Source of the DNA: Chara braunii
Taxonomy: Eukaryota; Streptophyta; Charophyceae; Charales; Characeae
Assembly: GCA_003427395.1 (NCBI GenBank)
Contig: BFEA01000068.1
Coordinates: 1,071,661-1,097,466, forward strand
Reading direction: 5' to 3'
DNA length: 25,806 bases
Shown here: piece by piece, positions 1-8,220 of the stretch
Layout: each line of letters begins with the position of its first letter
Numbering within the stretch: position 1 is the first letter of the stretch
Program-made: the position numbers and the translations under genes
The notes under the pieces: model-generated
Told to the model about the DNA's origin: nothing
What the model saw: the letters and a program-made list of their open reading frames with translations, nothing else
The model's database searches: none

Positions 1-36
<36 letters not shown>

Positions 37-112
37 TCAACCTTTGTTATGTTATTTTATTTTATTTATTTATTTATTTATTTATTATTTTTATTTTTTT
101 AATTACCTTTCT
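1..112. repeat. Poly(T) and ATTT-type low-complexity DNA
   Basis: A run of 35 T residues is followed by (TTTA)n and AT-rich sequence. It could be the reverse-strand poly(A) tail of a retroelement lying to the left of the window, but no element body is visible. The next 250 bases (113-365) contain no gene I can support; the short open frames there have no recognisable similarity. Confidence 0.8.
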
Positions 113-365
113 TTTTCCACCAGTGGCAGATATATAGAAAAGAAAAACAAAAAAGGGTGTGGGGGGCATGATAGCTGTTTGCCTTGGACATGAAATTGGA
201 CCAGATAAACTGATAGTTTGGGGGAAGATGTAAGTTGGGGGACAGAGATAGGCCCTGTATGTTTCAAGGACAGAATTGGACAGTCAGAATGCACCTGGGC
301 TTTCACATGTCTACGTGCAGATCATGCACTTGCACACTTTTGCGCCCAGGTGCATCCGAATCCGG

Positions 366-447
366 CTACAGTCTTTCCCGAATACAACGTACGGTCACTA
401 TAGCTGAATTTAGACCGAAAGATATGCCAAATTTTCGGGACATCCCT

Positions 448-479
<32 letters not shown>

Positions 480-592
480 GGCCCCTGCGCAAGGATGACA
501 CGCATAAATCGAGAAATGGTCCAAATTAAAAAAAGAAATAAAAAAAATCAGCTATAATGACCGTGCGTTGTATTCGGGGGAAGACTAGTAGT
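366..592. mobile_element. Palindromic (inverted-repeat) element carrying a U6 retrocopy in its loop
   Basis: The left arm (about 366-407) and right arm (about 548-592) are inverted copies. The core CCCGAATACAAC..CTATAGCTGA pairs over about 31 bases with two mismatches, and a weaker extension (CTAC/AGTCTT) lies outside it. The roughly 140-base centre holds a nearly complete U6 snRNA sequence with an A-rich tail. This could be a nonautonomous foldback or MITE-like element that received a U6 retrocopy, or an inverted duplication around a U6 insertion. No clear target-site duplication is visible outside the arms. The 12-mer CCCGAATACAAC recurs at about 24435, which hints at a dispersed family. 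Confidence 0.7.
433..527 (+). pseudogene. U6 spliceosomal snRNA retrocopy (copy 1)
   Basis: U6 snRNA is the catalytic RNA of the spliceosome. This copy keeps the 5' segment TTCGGGACATCC, the AAAATTGGAACG segment, the ACAGAGA box, the AGC catalytic triad in GATTAGCATGG, the internal stem-loop region CCCCTGCGCAAGGATGACAC and the 3' part CGAGAAATGGTCC. What is missing argues against a working gene: the first bases of the 5' stem are replaced, there is no plant upstream sequence element or TATA box at the expected spacing, and the 3' end runs into an A-rich stretch (527-547) rather than a T-run terminator. This pattern is typical of an RNA-mediated retrocopy. The core is nearly canonical, so the insertion may be fairly young. 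Confidence 0.85.
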
Positions 593-862
593 TCTTGCAT
601 TTCCAAACCTGAGTCAGCTTCAAGAAAAGAGGGGGAAAAAACCTTGAGACTCCTGAGTGGGGCTGTTTCTGTACTGTACTTCCCCTTGGGGTCTGGTCCC
701 GCCTACCGTTGTTTAGTTTAGAAAACTTAACGGTGTGACACCATTTCGACATTAATAAATTCGAAACAAGAAATTAGAAAACTGAAAAAATCCGCTAGAA
801 ACAGCTTTTCTCCTTATATTTTATAACGGAACTCGGAGAAATGAAACTCAGTGAGGGAAAGG
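593..862. other. Unassigned stretch upstream of the LINE
   Basis: No open frame or motif is recognised here. It may include degraded 5' LINE sequence. The frame used by the endonuclease has a stop at 842-844, so any N-terminal part of that domain is lost or too diverged to read. Confidence 0.5.
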
Positions 863-1831
863 AAGGAGTTCTTGGGGAAAATTGGAACACAAGTCCCGAA
901 AGGTATCCCTCTAATCATAGTAGGGGACTTCAATGCGGCCCCGGATAAGGGCCTGGACAGATGGAACCCCTAGGAATCGCCCTCCTTTGCGGCACTAGAG
1001 GACGAGCAAATGTTAGCTGACCTCTGTGAGACTCTCTCAGTCTTCGATACATTCCGACGCCTGCACCCCCAAGCACGGGCATTCACGTGCATTCGGAACA
1101 GAAATCCGTCCCGCCTATCCAAATCTCGAATTGATCTCATCCTGCTGTCCAATGACCGGGAGGGAGCCCTGTGATGGTCAATGATCCTCCCACGCAGCCC
1201 GCACCCGGGTCTTGACCACAAAACTTGTGGAATAAGACTAACAATGAGAAAAAGGTCAGACCAAGGGCCAGGCTTTTACAAATTAATCACCTCCCTGCTT
1301 AAAGACTTATCATTCTCACAAATGATACGACACAAATGATAATTCTGGCGCCAGCAAAAACACCTTTTCGATTCCTACCTCGCATGGTTCAACAACGGCC
1401 TTGTGTTTCTGGCCAGAAAATGTAAGGAATTCTCCAAAGTTAAAGCAGCGACCACACACAATGAACTAATAGTCCTGGAGAAGCAGGAAGAGTGACAACA
1501 CCTTACCTCCGCACAGGAATCACAGCATCTCATAAACTCTATCCAAAATACTAAGGACCGACTCCTACAATATGCTCTGCATAGATGGCAAGGAATCATA
1601 ATCAGAGGGAAGATGGCTAAACTCACCCACGAGGCCTCCATGGACACTCGTTTTTTCTCCATGGTCACCGCACAAGCACGACTGACGGTCATCGAGGTTT
1701 TTTTTTACCCAGACGACAGCAACATCATTGCCACTGACACGACTCACTGCACACTAATCACCAGGAAGTTCTACAAATAGCTATATACCTCCCAAGTCCT
1801 ATCCCTGTATGGGGAAGAATGGTTTCGGGAA
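863..1831 (+). pseudogene. LINE apurinic-type endonuclease domain and linker, with in-frame stops
   Basis: In one frame (codons starting at 863) the sequence reads into IPLIIVGDFNAAPDKGLD, the metal-binding GDFN motif of exonuclease-endonuclease-phosphatase domains. Further on come the SRIDLILLS motif and GLDHKTCGI, equivalent to the C-terminal catalytic SDH segment. The domain nicks target DNA to prime reverse transcription. The same frame then gives a linker ending in LYTSQVL, typical just before the reverse transcriptase. Stops lie at 971 (TAG), 1172 (TGA), 1337-1342 (TGA TAA), 1493 (TGA) and 1778 (TAG), yet no frameshift is needed to reach 1832. Decay here is therefore by point mutation only. 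Confidence 0.85.
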
Positions 1832-2839
1832 ATGCAGGACTTCCTACTCCCAATGGATCGACATATCTCTTCTCAACAGCGAGACAAACCGGAGATAGAG
1901 CTAACAAAAGAAGAAATATGGACAACACTTCTCCAAATGAAGGAAGAAAATACCCCTCGCATTGACGGTTTCCCCAAAGAATTTTGGAAAACCATGTGGA
2001 CGGATCTCAGTACCGACCTGTGGGAATATTACCAAAAGGTACGGGAGGCCAGGGAAATGCGGGATACTGTAGGGAGAGGAGTGTTATCTCTCCTATACAA
2101 AAAAGGCGATAAAATGAACATTAGAAACTACAGACCTATTATGCTACTCACCGTGGTATATAAAATGCTTTCCAAACCATTGGCCAATCCCATGGCGATA
2201 GTATTGGAGGAGGTCATTCACCCAGCCCAAACGGGGTTCATGTCCGGCAGGAACATTCAAGAAAACATCCTGTTGGTTAACGACGTGGTCCGATTGGCGC
2301 GCCGAAAACAGGCAAACGCGGCCATTCTTTTTATAAATTTTGAAAAAGCCTATGACCACGTGGACTGGGAATTTCTAGACATGTGTTTGGAAAAAATGAA
2401 CTTCGGACCCATCTTCCGGCGCTGGGTTAAGATCCTCCATAATAATGCTACAACCTGTGTCCAGATCAATGGGTCAGTGGCGCCTTCATTTGAGCTCCAA
2501 CGGTCAGTGAGATATGGGGACCCCATTGCCCCCTATCTCTTCTTGGTAATTATGGAAGCACTGTCAGCCAACCCGCGACAGAACAAATACCTCACACATA
2601 TTAAGATATCGAATATCCCGGAAGAGGCAATACCTATTTGCTCCCTGTTTGCTGACGACCTTACCATAATGGTTGAGGCAACTGAGGCCAACATGGAAGA
2701 AATCCAGCACCTCATGAACAAATTATGTCGCTTGTCGGATATGACTGTAAATTGGGGACAAAAGACTACGGGATGGTGGATGCATCACCAGGGGGGCAGA
2801 CCTCCAGAAAACCCGAAAATCACATGGTTCCCCCCCTGA
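1832..2839 (+). pseudogene. LINE reverse transcriptase domain
   Basis: This is an open stretch of 335 codons. The ATG at 1832 is an internal methionine of the former ORF2, not a true start. Motifs in order: NYRPIMLLTVVYK (about residues 91-103), QTGFMSGRNIQENI, FINFEKAYDHVDWEFL (motif A with the first catalytic Asp replaced by Asn), VRYGDPIAPYLF (usually RQGDP), and LFADDLTIM (motif C, with both catalytic Asp). The N-for-D and Y-for-Q changes suggest an inactive enzyme even within the open part. The frame closes with a TGA just after a C-run at about 2830, and the homologous reading continues in another frame. Confidence 0.88.
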
Positions 2840-3747
2840 CGACCCCCTGAGAATTCTGGGGACATTGATCACTGCTAGAGGAAAGCCAGCATCGAACGAC
2901 GAGTGGCTGACCGGACCAGCACAAGTTAGATTGGGAAAATGGAACAATAAACGCACATCCATCTTTGGGTGGACACTTGTCATTCATAATGTGATCCTGG
3001 CCACACTCTGGTATAAGTCCATCCTATGGCCTATGAGTAACGGGGGGCTCAAAGTACTGAAACAGCAGTTGGTGGCCTTCCTGTGGAGAGACGATGGTAA
3101 CATCACCCACGCCATAAGCCGCGTTGCGTGGGACTCGGTGATCCAACCCAAGAACAAAGGCGGATTAGGAATCGTGGACCCGGCCACACAATTCCAGGCT
3201 CTCTCGATTCGCTGGCTTCGGCTTATCATTTTTTCACCGTCCTCCCCATGGGTCCCCCTTGCCCTGGCACAAATCTCTGGCCTCGCCCCAGAATCTCCAC
3301 CTGAAGTTGATCCCCGCGTATGGCTGGAAGACAGGTATTGGAGGTTACCCAGGAAGTACAGAAACGGGGACCCTACCGACAGATACTAGGTGCGTCTCAT
3401 ACATACATGGAGGAGGCTCCCCCCCCCCCAACCGGCCTGTTCCAGAGAGGTGGGAAGAAATATCCAGGCAGCCCCTATTCGGCAACCGCCTAATACCGGA
3501 TTCCGAAGGGTGTGTGCGCTGCGCGTCGGATTCACCATGGAAGGGTTGGGTGAAACACGGTGTACGAAGGGTTGGGGACCTCTGGGACACAGAGGCAAGG
3601 AATTGGAAGAGCGCGGAGAGGTTACGAACAACACTACGATATTGTCACCTCACCGAAAGGGCACTCACTGAGCTGATTGACAGCTTCCCCCTCCACTGGT
3701 ACGCCACTCTTAGAAAAGGCCCCTGCGCAAAGGAAGATGACTGGTAG
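2840..3747 (+). pseudogene. LINE post-RT (thumb and connector) region, frame-shifted
   Basis: Reading continues as LRILGTLITARGKPASNDEW and later IQPKNKGGLGIVDPATQFQA, a hallmark connector motif of plant LINE ORF2 proteins. The plausible reading shifts frame at about 3340, giving KRGPYRQILGASHTYMEEA. It shifts again at an 11-base C-run (3419-3429), giving RPVPERWEEISRQPLFGN and WVKHGVRRVGDLWD. The stop at 3745-3747 precedes yet another frame. The homopolymer location of one shift means that error in the assembly cannot be excluded. Confidence 0.8.
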
Positions 3748-3749
3748 GG

Positions 3750-4958
3750 TTGCCTGACCACGAGCGGGAGGTGGGGCACGTGCACCTCGCGGACCAGACG
3801 CATGGGCTAGTTGAAGTCTTCTCCATTCTAAAGGATGACATACTGTGTTGTAACCATCAACCCTTCATATGGAAGGAGCAAAGGGATGTTTATCGCATCA
3901 GGGTCATTGATGAGGGAGGTCACCAGAGGGCGTATGGCCCAATGGCTCCAATCGAGGACCTCCCCCTGGACCCTGGTGAGTGGCAATGGACCCTGAATAT
4001 TCCAACTAGGAAGGGAGAGGCAAAAGCACTGACAATACTCAACTTAAAATCTAAATCTGCTTATCGAATGCTCAGACCCAAATGTAGATTACGTGACCGT
4101 GTAGAAGACAGATGGTATCGCCACCTAAATATAGACCGCAGACTACTGAAACCCATCCGGTGGTTTGCACACTACAGCAAAAGACCCGCCAAAATCTCTG
4201 CCCTCCAGTGGCAAATAGAGCACAGGTGTCTACCAACCAATGATTGGCTGATAGATCATACCCGCCTGGAACAACAGGGGAAGGCACTACCATGGTGCCA
4301 TAAATGTCTCCTGAGCTACCCTGGGAGGAGGAGGGCTGAGACCATCGAACATATATTCCTCCAATGTCCCGCATCAGTGCTATTATGGAGAAGTTGGGAC
4401 AGGATCTGGCGTCACATAGTTCCTGGTGCAGTCTGGCCATGGGACTGGAGGGCCCTACTCTTGGGGTATTACCCTCCAATCCGGGGGAAGACGTTTGAGG
4501 AAAACATGTTCAGCCTAGGCAGACGGAGTGTCCTGTGGACTATATGGTGGATAAGACGTTGTCTTGAGATAGAGGGGGCGAGGGTGGAAGACGGCGAGGC
4601 CATGGAACAAATCCGAACATTGGTCCAACACGAGATAGCGGCCCAATGGAAGACAGCTAAAGATAAGCTCGACCTGATGTATACCTGGGGGGACATGAAC
4701 AGGATCATCTCTACATTCAGCAAGGACTGGCTGGGTGGAGAGAGGGAGGGATGGGTGGCCGAGGTGAAATGGACCGGCCGCCAACCGGAAAGGGAATCGC
4801 AGGGAGAACCCCAGACAGAGATAGTAAGAGACTACCAGCTGATCTTTCACGATTGGACCAAGATTGATCCCGGCACCCCGCTACGACCTGTTCAGGACTT
4901 CGCAGACCCTGTCCCACCTCACCCGCTGTCCTTAGCAGAAATACTACCGGTGGCATGA
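3750..4958 (+). pseudogene. LINE C-terminal region with zf-RVT zinc-binding domain
   Basis: This is a 402-codon open stretch in line with the LINE. Around residues 125-215 it shows KISALQWQIEHRCLPTNDWL, then WCHKC, ETIEHIFLQCP and LLWRSW. The CxxC..HxxxxC spacing matches the zf-RVT zinc-binding domain found at the end of plant LINE reverse transcriptases, thought to help bind the template RNA. The rest of the C-terminus is tryptophan-rich and not otherwise recognised. The start at 3750 is artificial; the true reading comes from upstream across a frameshift. The TGA after LAEILPVA is probably the original ORF2 stop. Confidence 0.82.
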
Positions 4959-5335
4959 GCCCTGGTACTTTCAGATCACGTTCGGATCACCGTAGGATCA
5001 CCTCTGTTTACCGGCTCTCTGTCTTCCATTTCCTTTTCCTATTTCTGCTACCCTCTCTACTTCTCTTGAATCGGTTAACTCATCCTGTTTAATTCTGTGT
5101 ATTCCTGTTAACTCATCCTGTTTAATTCTGTTTATTCCTGATTATTCCTGTTTACTTCAGTTTATCTCTTGTTGAGTCCTGACGGGTTTGCAAGCAGGCA
5201 GCTACGACAGATGCCTTGTGGAGAGTTGGAGGAGAGTTAGGCAGGTGCCGGGGACGGAGGGGATCCTACTGGTGCCCCCCAGTACTCCCCCCCATCACCC
5301 GGCCCGGCTGTAGGAAGGGTCGAGATGGGGTTAAG
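4959..5335 (+). other. Probable LINE 3' untranslated region with a 33-bp tandem repeat
   Basis: This non-coding, pyrimidine-rich stretch follows the ORF2 stop. GATCAC occurs three times just downstream (about 4973-5002). A 33-bp unit beginning GTTAACTCATCCTG is repeated at 5074-5106 and 5107-5139, with a weaker third partial copy. Tandem repeats are common in LINE 3' UTRs. The exact 3' end cannot be fixed; the first poly(A) downstream is at 5537. Confidence 0.55.
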
Positions 5336-5362
5336 ATGGGACGCTGGACCCGGTTTCCAGCA
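5336..5362 (+). repeat. 27-bp hairpin module, solo copy
   Basis: A stem GCTGGA / TCCAGC closes a 7-base loop CCCGGTT, preceded by GGGAC and followed by AGG or AGGT. The same module occurs at 5410, 7331 and 8760 with different sequence upstream each time. Here it is followed by unrelated sequence, so the module is separable from the longer repeat body. Confidence 0.75.
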
Positions 5363-5409
5363 AGGGTGTCATTCCCAACAATGTATTTTTGTAAGATAAG
5401 AGTCAATTA

Positions 5410-5562
5410 TGGGACGGTGGACCCGGTTTCCAGCAGGTGAAGCTCCCCACCAATAGATGGAGCAGCCCGCCAGGCCAAGCCTCAATCCCGGTGGTTCTCT
5501 TACCACCACCAGGATAGAGGCTTTGGACAAGGGGTTAAAAAAAAAAAAAAAAAAAAAAAAAA
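5410..5562 (+). mobile_element. Short poly(A)-tailed structured repeat, copy 1
   Basis: The hairpin module (5410-5436) is followed by a body of about 95 bases and 26 A residues (5537-5562). The body can fold into GCTCC / GGAGC and a longer imperfect hairpin: an outer AAGCCTC / GAGGCTT, then ATCC / GGAT, and inner GGTGGT / ACCACC around TCTCTT. The same body recurs at 7331-7465. It ends in poly(A) like a SINE or a LINE 3' end, but I see no convincing pol III A and B boxes. It could be the 3' terminus of the adjacent LINE or an independent SINE-like family. Confidence 0.7.
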
Positions 5563-5990
5563 CCATGTCTGGAACAGTCGGAGTGAATGTCTCCGTGAAA
5601 AAGAGATACTCCCCGTGGTGAGGGGACAGGAGGTCACCATTTGTAAAATGGACAGGGACAACGTGGATGGCCGAATACATTTATTGCCCAAAGAAGGAAA
5701 CGAGTTTGATGCCAGACAGCCAAACACAGCTGTCAAAGTTCCTCCGTTTCAGGATGCAATGACAAACCAAAAAAAAGGAAAGGCACTGCAGTTGAGAAAT
5801 GTACCCTACCCCCGAGGGTAGTTTTCTCAATGGAAAATGGTTTCCCGCCCAAACCAAAAGGGCCAAAGCGACGAGAGGGGGCCGCGCGAGAGTTCGCTAA
5901 CGCAGCGGTGATAGCGGTGGTGGCAGCGCCCGGTCGTCGTTAATAGCGGCTGAGTAGGTGTTGCGTTTGAGCTTCGGGTTTTCATCTTTC
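5563..5990. other. Unassigned stretch after the poly(A)
   Basis: A short open frame (5615-5821, +, 68 codons) has a charged, protein-like composition (VRGQEVTICKMDRDNVDG) but no family I recognise, and no promoter or partner exon is visible. The end of the stretch (5870-5950) is GC-rich with GCGGTGGTGGCAGCG-type triplets. It could be part of an unannotated transcript. Confidence 0.3.
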
Positions 5991-5996
5991 CCACGT

Positions 5997-6108
5997 GGTG
6001 CCTACCCTGCCAGGCACCATAGCTGTGTGAGAACTATGGCGACAGTGCCCTGGCGTAGCCTAGCCCTTGAGTGGGTAGGGAGTGCCTTGCACTCTTACGC
6101 CAAGGCAC
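5997..6108. other. Highly structured about 112-nt segment (possible ncRNA or foldback)
   Basis: Several hairpins are packed together. GGTGCCT / AGGCACC (5997-6003 / 6012-6018) overlaps CCATAG / CTATGG (6017-6022 / 6034-6039). A 13-bp stem, GTGCCCTGGCGTA / TACGCCAAGGCAC with one mismatch (6045-6057 / 6096-6108), encloses CCTAGCCC / GGGTAGG and AGTGC / GCACT. It is not a tRNA or another RNA I recognise, and it could be a collapsed foldback element. Confidence 0.5.
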
Positions 6109-6687
6109 CCTGGCAGCTCCTTATTTGACCTCCATACCAATCTTCATACCAGACAGGATCTCGATACCAGAGGAGCCGTCCTCCCCTCAACCTTTTGCTG
6201 ATAGGGGGGGCTCCTTTCTCAACATCCAAAGGCTGTGCGCCTTACTCTCATGATATGCTATCAGATTCTGTACGAAGTAGCTTGAAAGGCGGAACGGCGC
6301 AATTGGACGCAGTGGGAGTGTGTGCGGCTGCGGTGGTAGCGTTTCGGCAGGTCCAAGAGCTTCAGCAGGTTTCGGTGGACCCCTCTACGTCACAAGGCAG
6401 TTTGATGATCATTCACTTCAAGTTTTGTTTTCTCACTTAAGTTGGTTCTTTGGTTATAATAGCGCCTGTGAATGGTTACATATAAGACGCTTTTGTTTTC
6501 TATGATTCTGCTTAATATCCTTCCGTTCTTGTATATTGGGCTATTTTTAGTTGATGTCTGTAGGTTTCTGGAGTTCCGATTGGACTCTGCACTTCCTTTT
6601 TCGAGTATCGTTTTCATAGTAGATATGTTCTGCGTTAAAAAAAAAGATGTAGTTGGAGGGGTTTTTTTTTTTGTCTGCCTTTTACGG
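6109..6687. other. Unassigned stretch
   Basis: The short open frames overlap one another and lack recognisable domains. One at 6472-6750 (+) is hydrophobic (MVTYKTLLFSMILLNILPF) but is most likely chance translation of T-rich DNA. No RNA gene or regulatory site could be supported. Confidence 0.4.
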
Positions 6688-7040
6688 TTCATTTCAGTCG
6701 GGTTGTGTTCTCGTCTATCGCTTGCAATGGTACCGAGTTCTCATGTATGATTGAGATTCACAATTTCTTGACATTCTTAAGCGCTGGGGTATGTTTGCAG
6801 TGGTTTAGGGTGATACTCACAGGGTTGGATGATATGAGAGACCCGGTGAAGAGCAAACTAGAGTTGTATCCATTGGGTGCGTGGTGGGAAACCCGTCTAG
6901 GCAACAAAGGCTCTTTACAGCGTTTTGGATAGTGAGGTTGAGAGGGTAATCCTAATGTCTAGTCCTCTCTCCCAGCCCTTAGCCATTGAGATTGCTCTTT
7001 TAGTTTGATATTTCGTAGGTCTTTGGTATCTGGATTGTTG
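6688..7040. repeat. About 350-bp direct repeat, copy A (uninterrupted)
   Basis: This segment is repeated downstream (7153-8220) with about 85-90% identity by eye. Landmarks are TTAGGGTGATACTCACAGGG, GAGAGACCCGGTGAAGAGCA and GGCAACAAAGGCTCTTTACA. Copy A lacks the two insertions seen in copy B, so it serves as an internal empty-site control. Its content is unknown, with no convincing reading frame. Confidence 0.85.
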
Positions 7041-7207
7041 TAAAGCCCTGAAGCCCTATGGGTGGCGGCGCCATCAGCGGGAGTGGGAGACTAACTAGTG
7101 GCGGTGGGAACGTGTCCCAGGCGTGAAGGGTAAAATAATTGCCAGCCATAGCTTCATTTTAGCTGGGCTGTGTTCTCATCTATTGTTCGCTTTGGTGTTG
7201 AGTTTTC

Positions 7208-7330
7208 AACGAAATCATCGGCGTATCTTACTAGGATAACTCGGCCTTCGGCCGCCTGTTGCTGAGCCCACTCATTCAAAGCATTCTCCATTCCGTGCAA
7301 AGCAATGTTGGCCAGTAAAGGCGATATAAC
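7208..7330 (-). pseudogene. Fragment of group II intron-type reverse transcriptase (maturase RT domain)
   Basis: Read on the minus strand, the 41 codons begin VISPLLANIALHGMENALNE and end ILVRYADDFV. The ISPLLANIxLHGxE block and the YADD catalytic box are characteristic of group II intron-encoded reverse transcriptases of bacteria and organelles, and differ from LINE motifs (compare FADD in the neighbouring LINE). Upstream of VISP the usual PQGG is lost at the junction with the hairpin module. Downstream the homology stops at the target-site duplication. It is a non-functional fragment, plausibly a plastid- or mitochondrion-derived piece carried inside a nuclear retro-insertion. Confidence 0.82.
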
Positions 7331-7464
7331 TTGAGACGCTGGACCCGGTTTCCAGCAGGTGTCGCTCCCCACCAATAGATGGAGCGGCCCGCTAGGCAAA
7401 GCCTCAATCCCGGTGGTTCTCTTACCACCACCAGGATAGAGGTCTTGCAAAAAAAAAAAAAAAA
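7209..7464 (+). mobile_element. Chimeric poly(A)-tailed retro-insertion with target-site duplication
   Basis: AGTTTTCA occurs at 7201-7208 and again at 7465-7472, directly after a 17-base A-run, while copy A has a single equivalent site. The insert therefore shows the signature of target-primed reverse transcription. In plus-strand order it contains an antisense piece of a group II intron-type reverse transcriptase (to about 7330), the hairpin module (7331-7357), the structured body also seen at 5410-5536, and the poly(A). The joining suggests that a chimeric or template-switched RNA was reverse-transcribed. Confidence 0.8.
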
Positions 7465-7465
7465 A
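7331..7465 (+). repeat. Short poly(A)-tailed structured repeat, copy 2
   Basis: This is about 90% identical to 5410-5562. The outer hairpin ends differ but still pair: CCA/TGG in copy 1 becomes GCA/TGC here, a compensatory C:G to G:C change. That is what conserved RNA folding would give, although two copies are thin evidence. The A-run ends at 7465. Confidence 0.75.
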
Positions 7466-7712
7466 GTTTTCACGTATGACTGAGATTCACAGTTTCTCGT
7501 TATTCTTAAGTGCTGGGGTATGTTTGCAAGTAGTTTAGGGTGATACTCACAGGGTAGAGATGATATGAGAGACCCGGTGAAGAGCAAACGAGAGTTGTAT
7601 CGATTGGGTGCGTGGTGGGAAACCCGTCTAGGCAACAAAGGCTCTTTACAGTGTTTTGGATAGTGAGGTTGAGAGGGTAACCCTAATGTCTATTCCTCCC
7701 TCCCAGCTCTTA

Positions 7713-8161
7713 GGGCCTCGTTAGACACTCCTTACGAGTTCCTTGAGCCACAAGGAATTTTCCTTGTGGCTAGTAAGGGAATTTGGGCTCTTCGTTCCAC
7801 CTGTCCTCGGGGATGTCGCCCGAGGACATTTCCTAAGCCTGATGTCAGAAGAAAAAAAAGGCAAAAAAAAAAAAAAAACAGTTGTGCTTCAGGCCTTCAG
7901 CCAATAGGGTGCCGCCACGATCCAGATTCTCAGCTGTAACGTCTATTTACCCGTGTGCCCTCTCCTCTCCGTGAAACGCAGATTCCTTGTGTCCACGAGG
8001 TCCCTTGGGCACAAGGAAGAAATGGCTGGGGCCACAAGGATGCCACAAGGAATTTTCCTTGTGGCGTATTCACATTTCTTTTTCGATTTCGTCCCCAAGG
8101 ACAGGTGGAACGAGCGCGTCCTTGTGGATTTCACATCCCCAAGGAGTGTCTAACGAGGCCC
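7713..8161. mobile_element. Nonautonomous TIR element, copy 1 (PIF/Harbinger-like by TSD)
   Basis: Perfect terminal inverted repeats start GGGCCTCGTTAGACACTCC and are 21 bp long. They are flanked by TTA on both sides (7710-7712 and 8162-8164), and copy A of the host repeat has a single TTA at this place. A TTA duplication with GGG-starting ends fits PIF/Harbinger (Tourist-like) MITEs. The inside is unusually palindromic: CCACAAGGAA / TTCCTTGTGG hairpins at 7748-7769 and 8043-8064, TCCTCGGG / CCCGAGGA at about 7804-7826, and a subterminal GTTCCACCTGTCC inverted pair (7794-7806 / 8099-8111). No transposase is encoded. An internal A-rich run lies near 7850-7878. Confidence 0.88.
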
Positions 8162-8220
8162 TTAGTCATTGAGATTCCTCTTTTTTCTAGTTTGATAGAC
8201 CTTGGAATTTGGATTGGTTG

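Larger units (their letters stand above)
863..4958 (+). mobile_element. Degenerate LINE (non-LTR retrotransposon), 5'-truncated
   Basis: The order is endonuclease (GDFN and SRIDLILLS motifs), a linker with LYTS, reverse transcriptase with the FADD catalytic motif, a post-RT region with GGLGI, and a C-terminal zinc-binding zf-RVT domain. This is the layout of plant L1-like ORF2. ORF1 and the start of the endonuclease are absent. The element is dead: at least five in-frame stop positions disable the first third, and the frame changes near 2830, 3340, 3425 and 3745. Two of these coincide with C homopolymers, so some could be sequencing errors. The 3' untranslated region probably runs on past 4958. 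Confidence 0.9.
7153..8220. repeat. About 350-bp direct repeat, copy B (split by two insertions)
   Basis: The repeat pieces are 7153-7208, 7465-7712 and 8162-8220. The gaps are a poly(A) retro-insertion (7209-7464) and a terminal-inverted-repeat element (7713-8161). Comparison with copy A gives both insertion points nearly to the base. Confidence 0.85.

Noticed and set aside
3716-3741. A fourth U6 fragment (GGCCCCTGCGCAA) inside the LINE
   Set aside because: Thirteen matching bases followed by poor similarity, within sequence that reads as LINE protein; probably chance.
5369-5536. Minus-strand protein containing SILVVVREPPGLRL and PAGNRVQRP segments
   Set aside because: It is the reverse translation of the poly(A)-tailed repeat and recurs at 7331 only because the repeat does. 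The orientation of the A-tail favours the plus strand as the element.
5336-5562. HDV-like or hammerhead ribozyme in the hairpin module
   Set aside because: A required core such as CUGAUGA..GAAA, or a double-pseudoknot layout, could not be found by eye.
7209-7464. An intact group II intron
   Set aside because: Only 41 codons of the RT are present, and no domain V or VI structure or further intron-encoded protein is visible.
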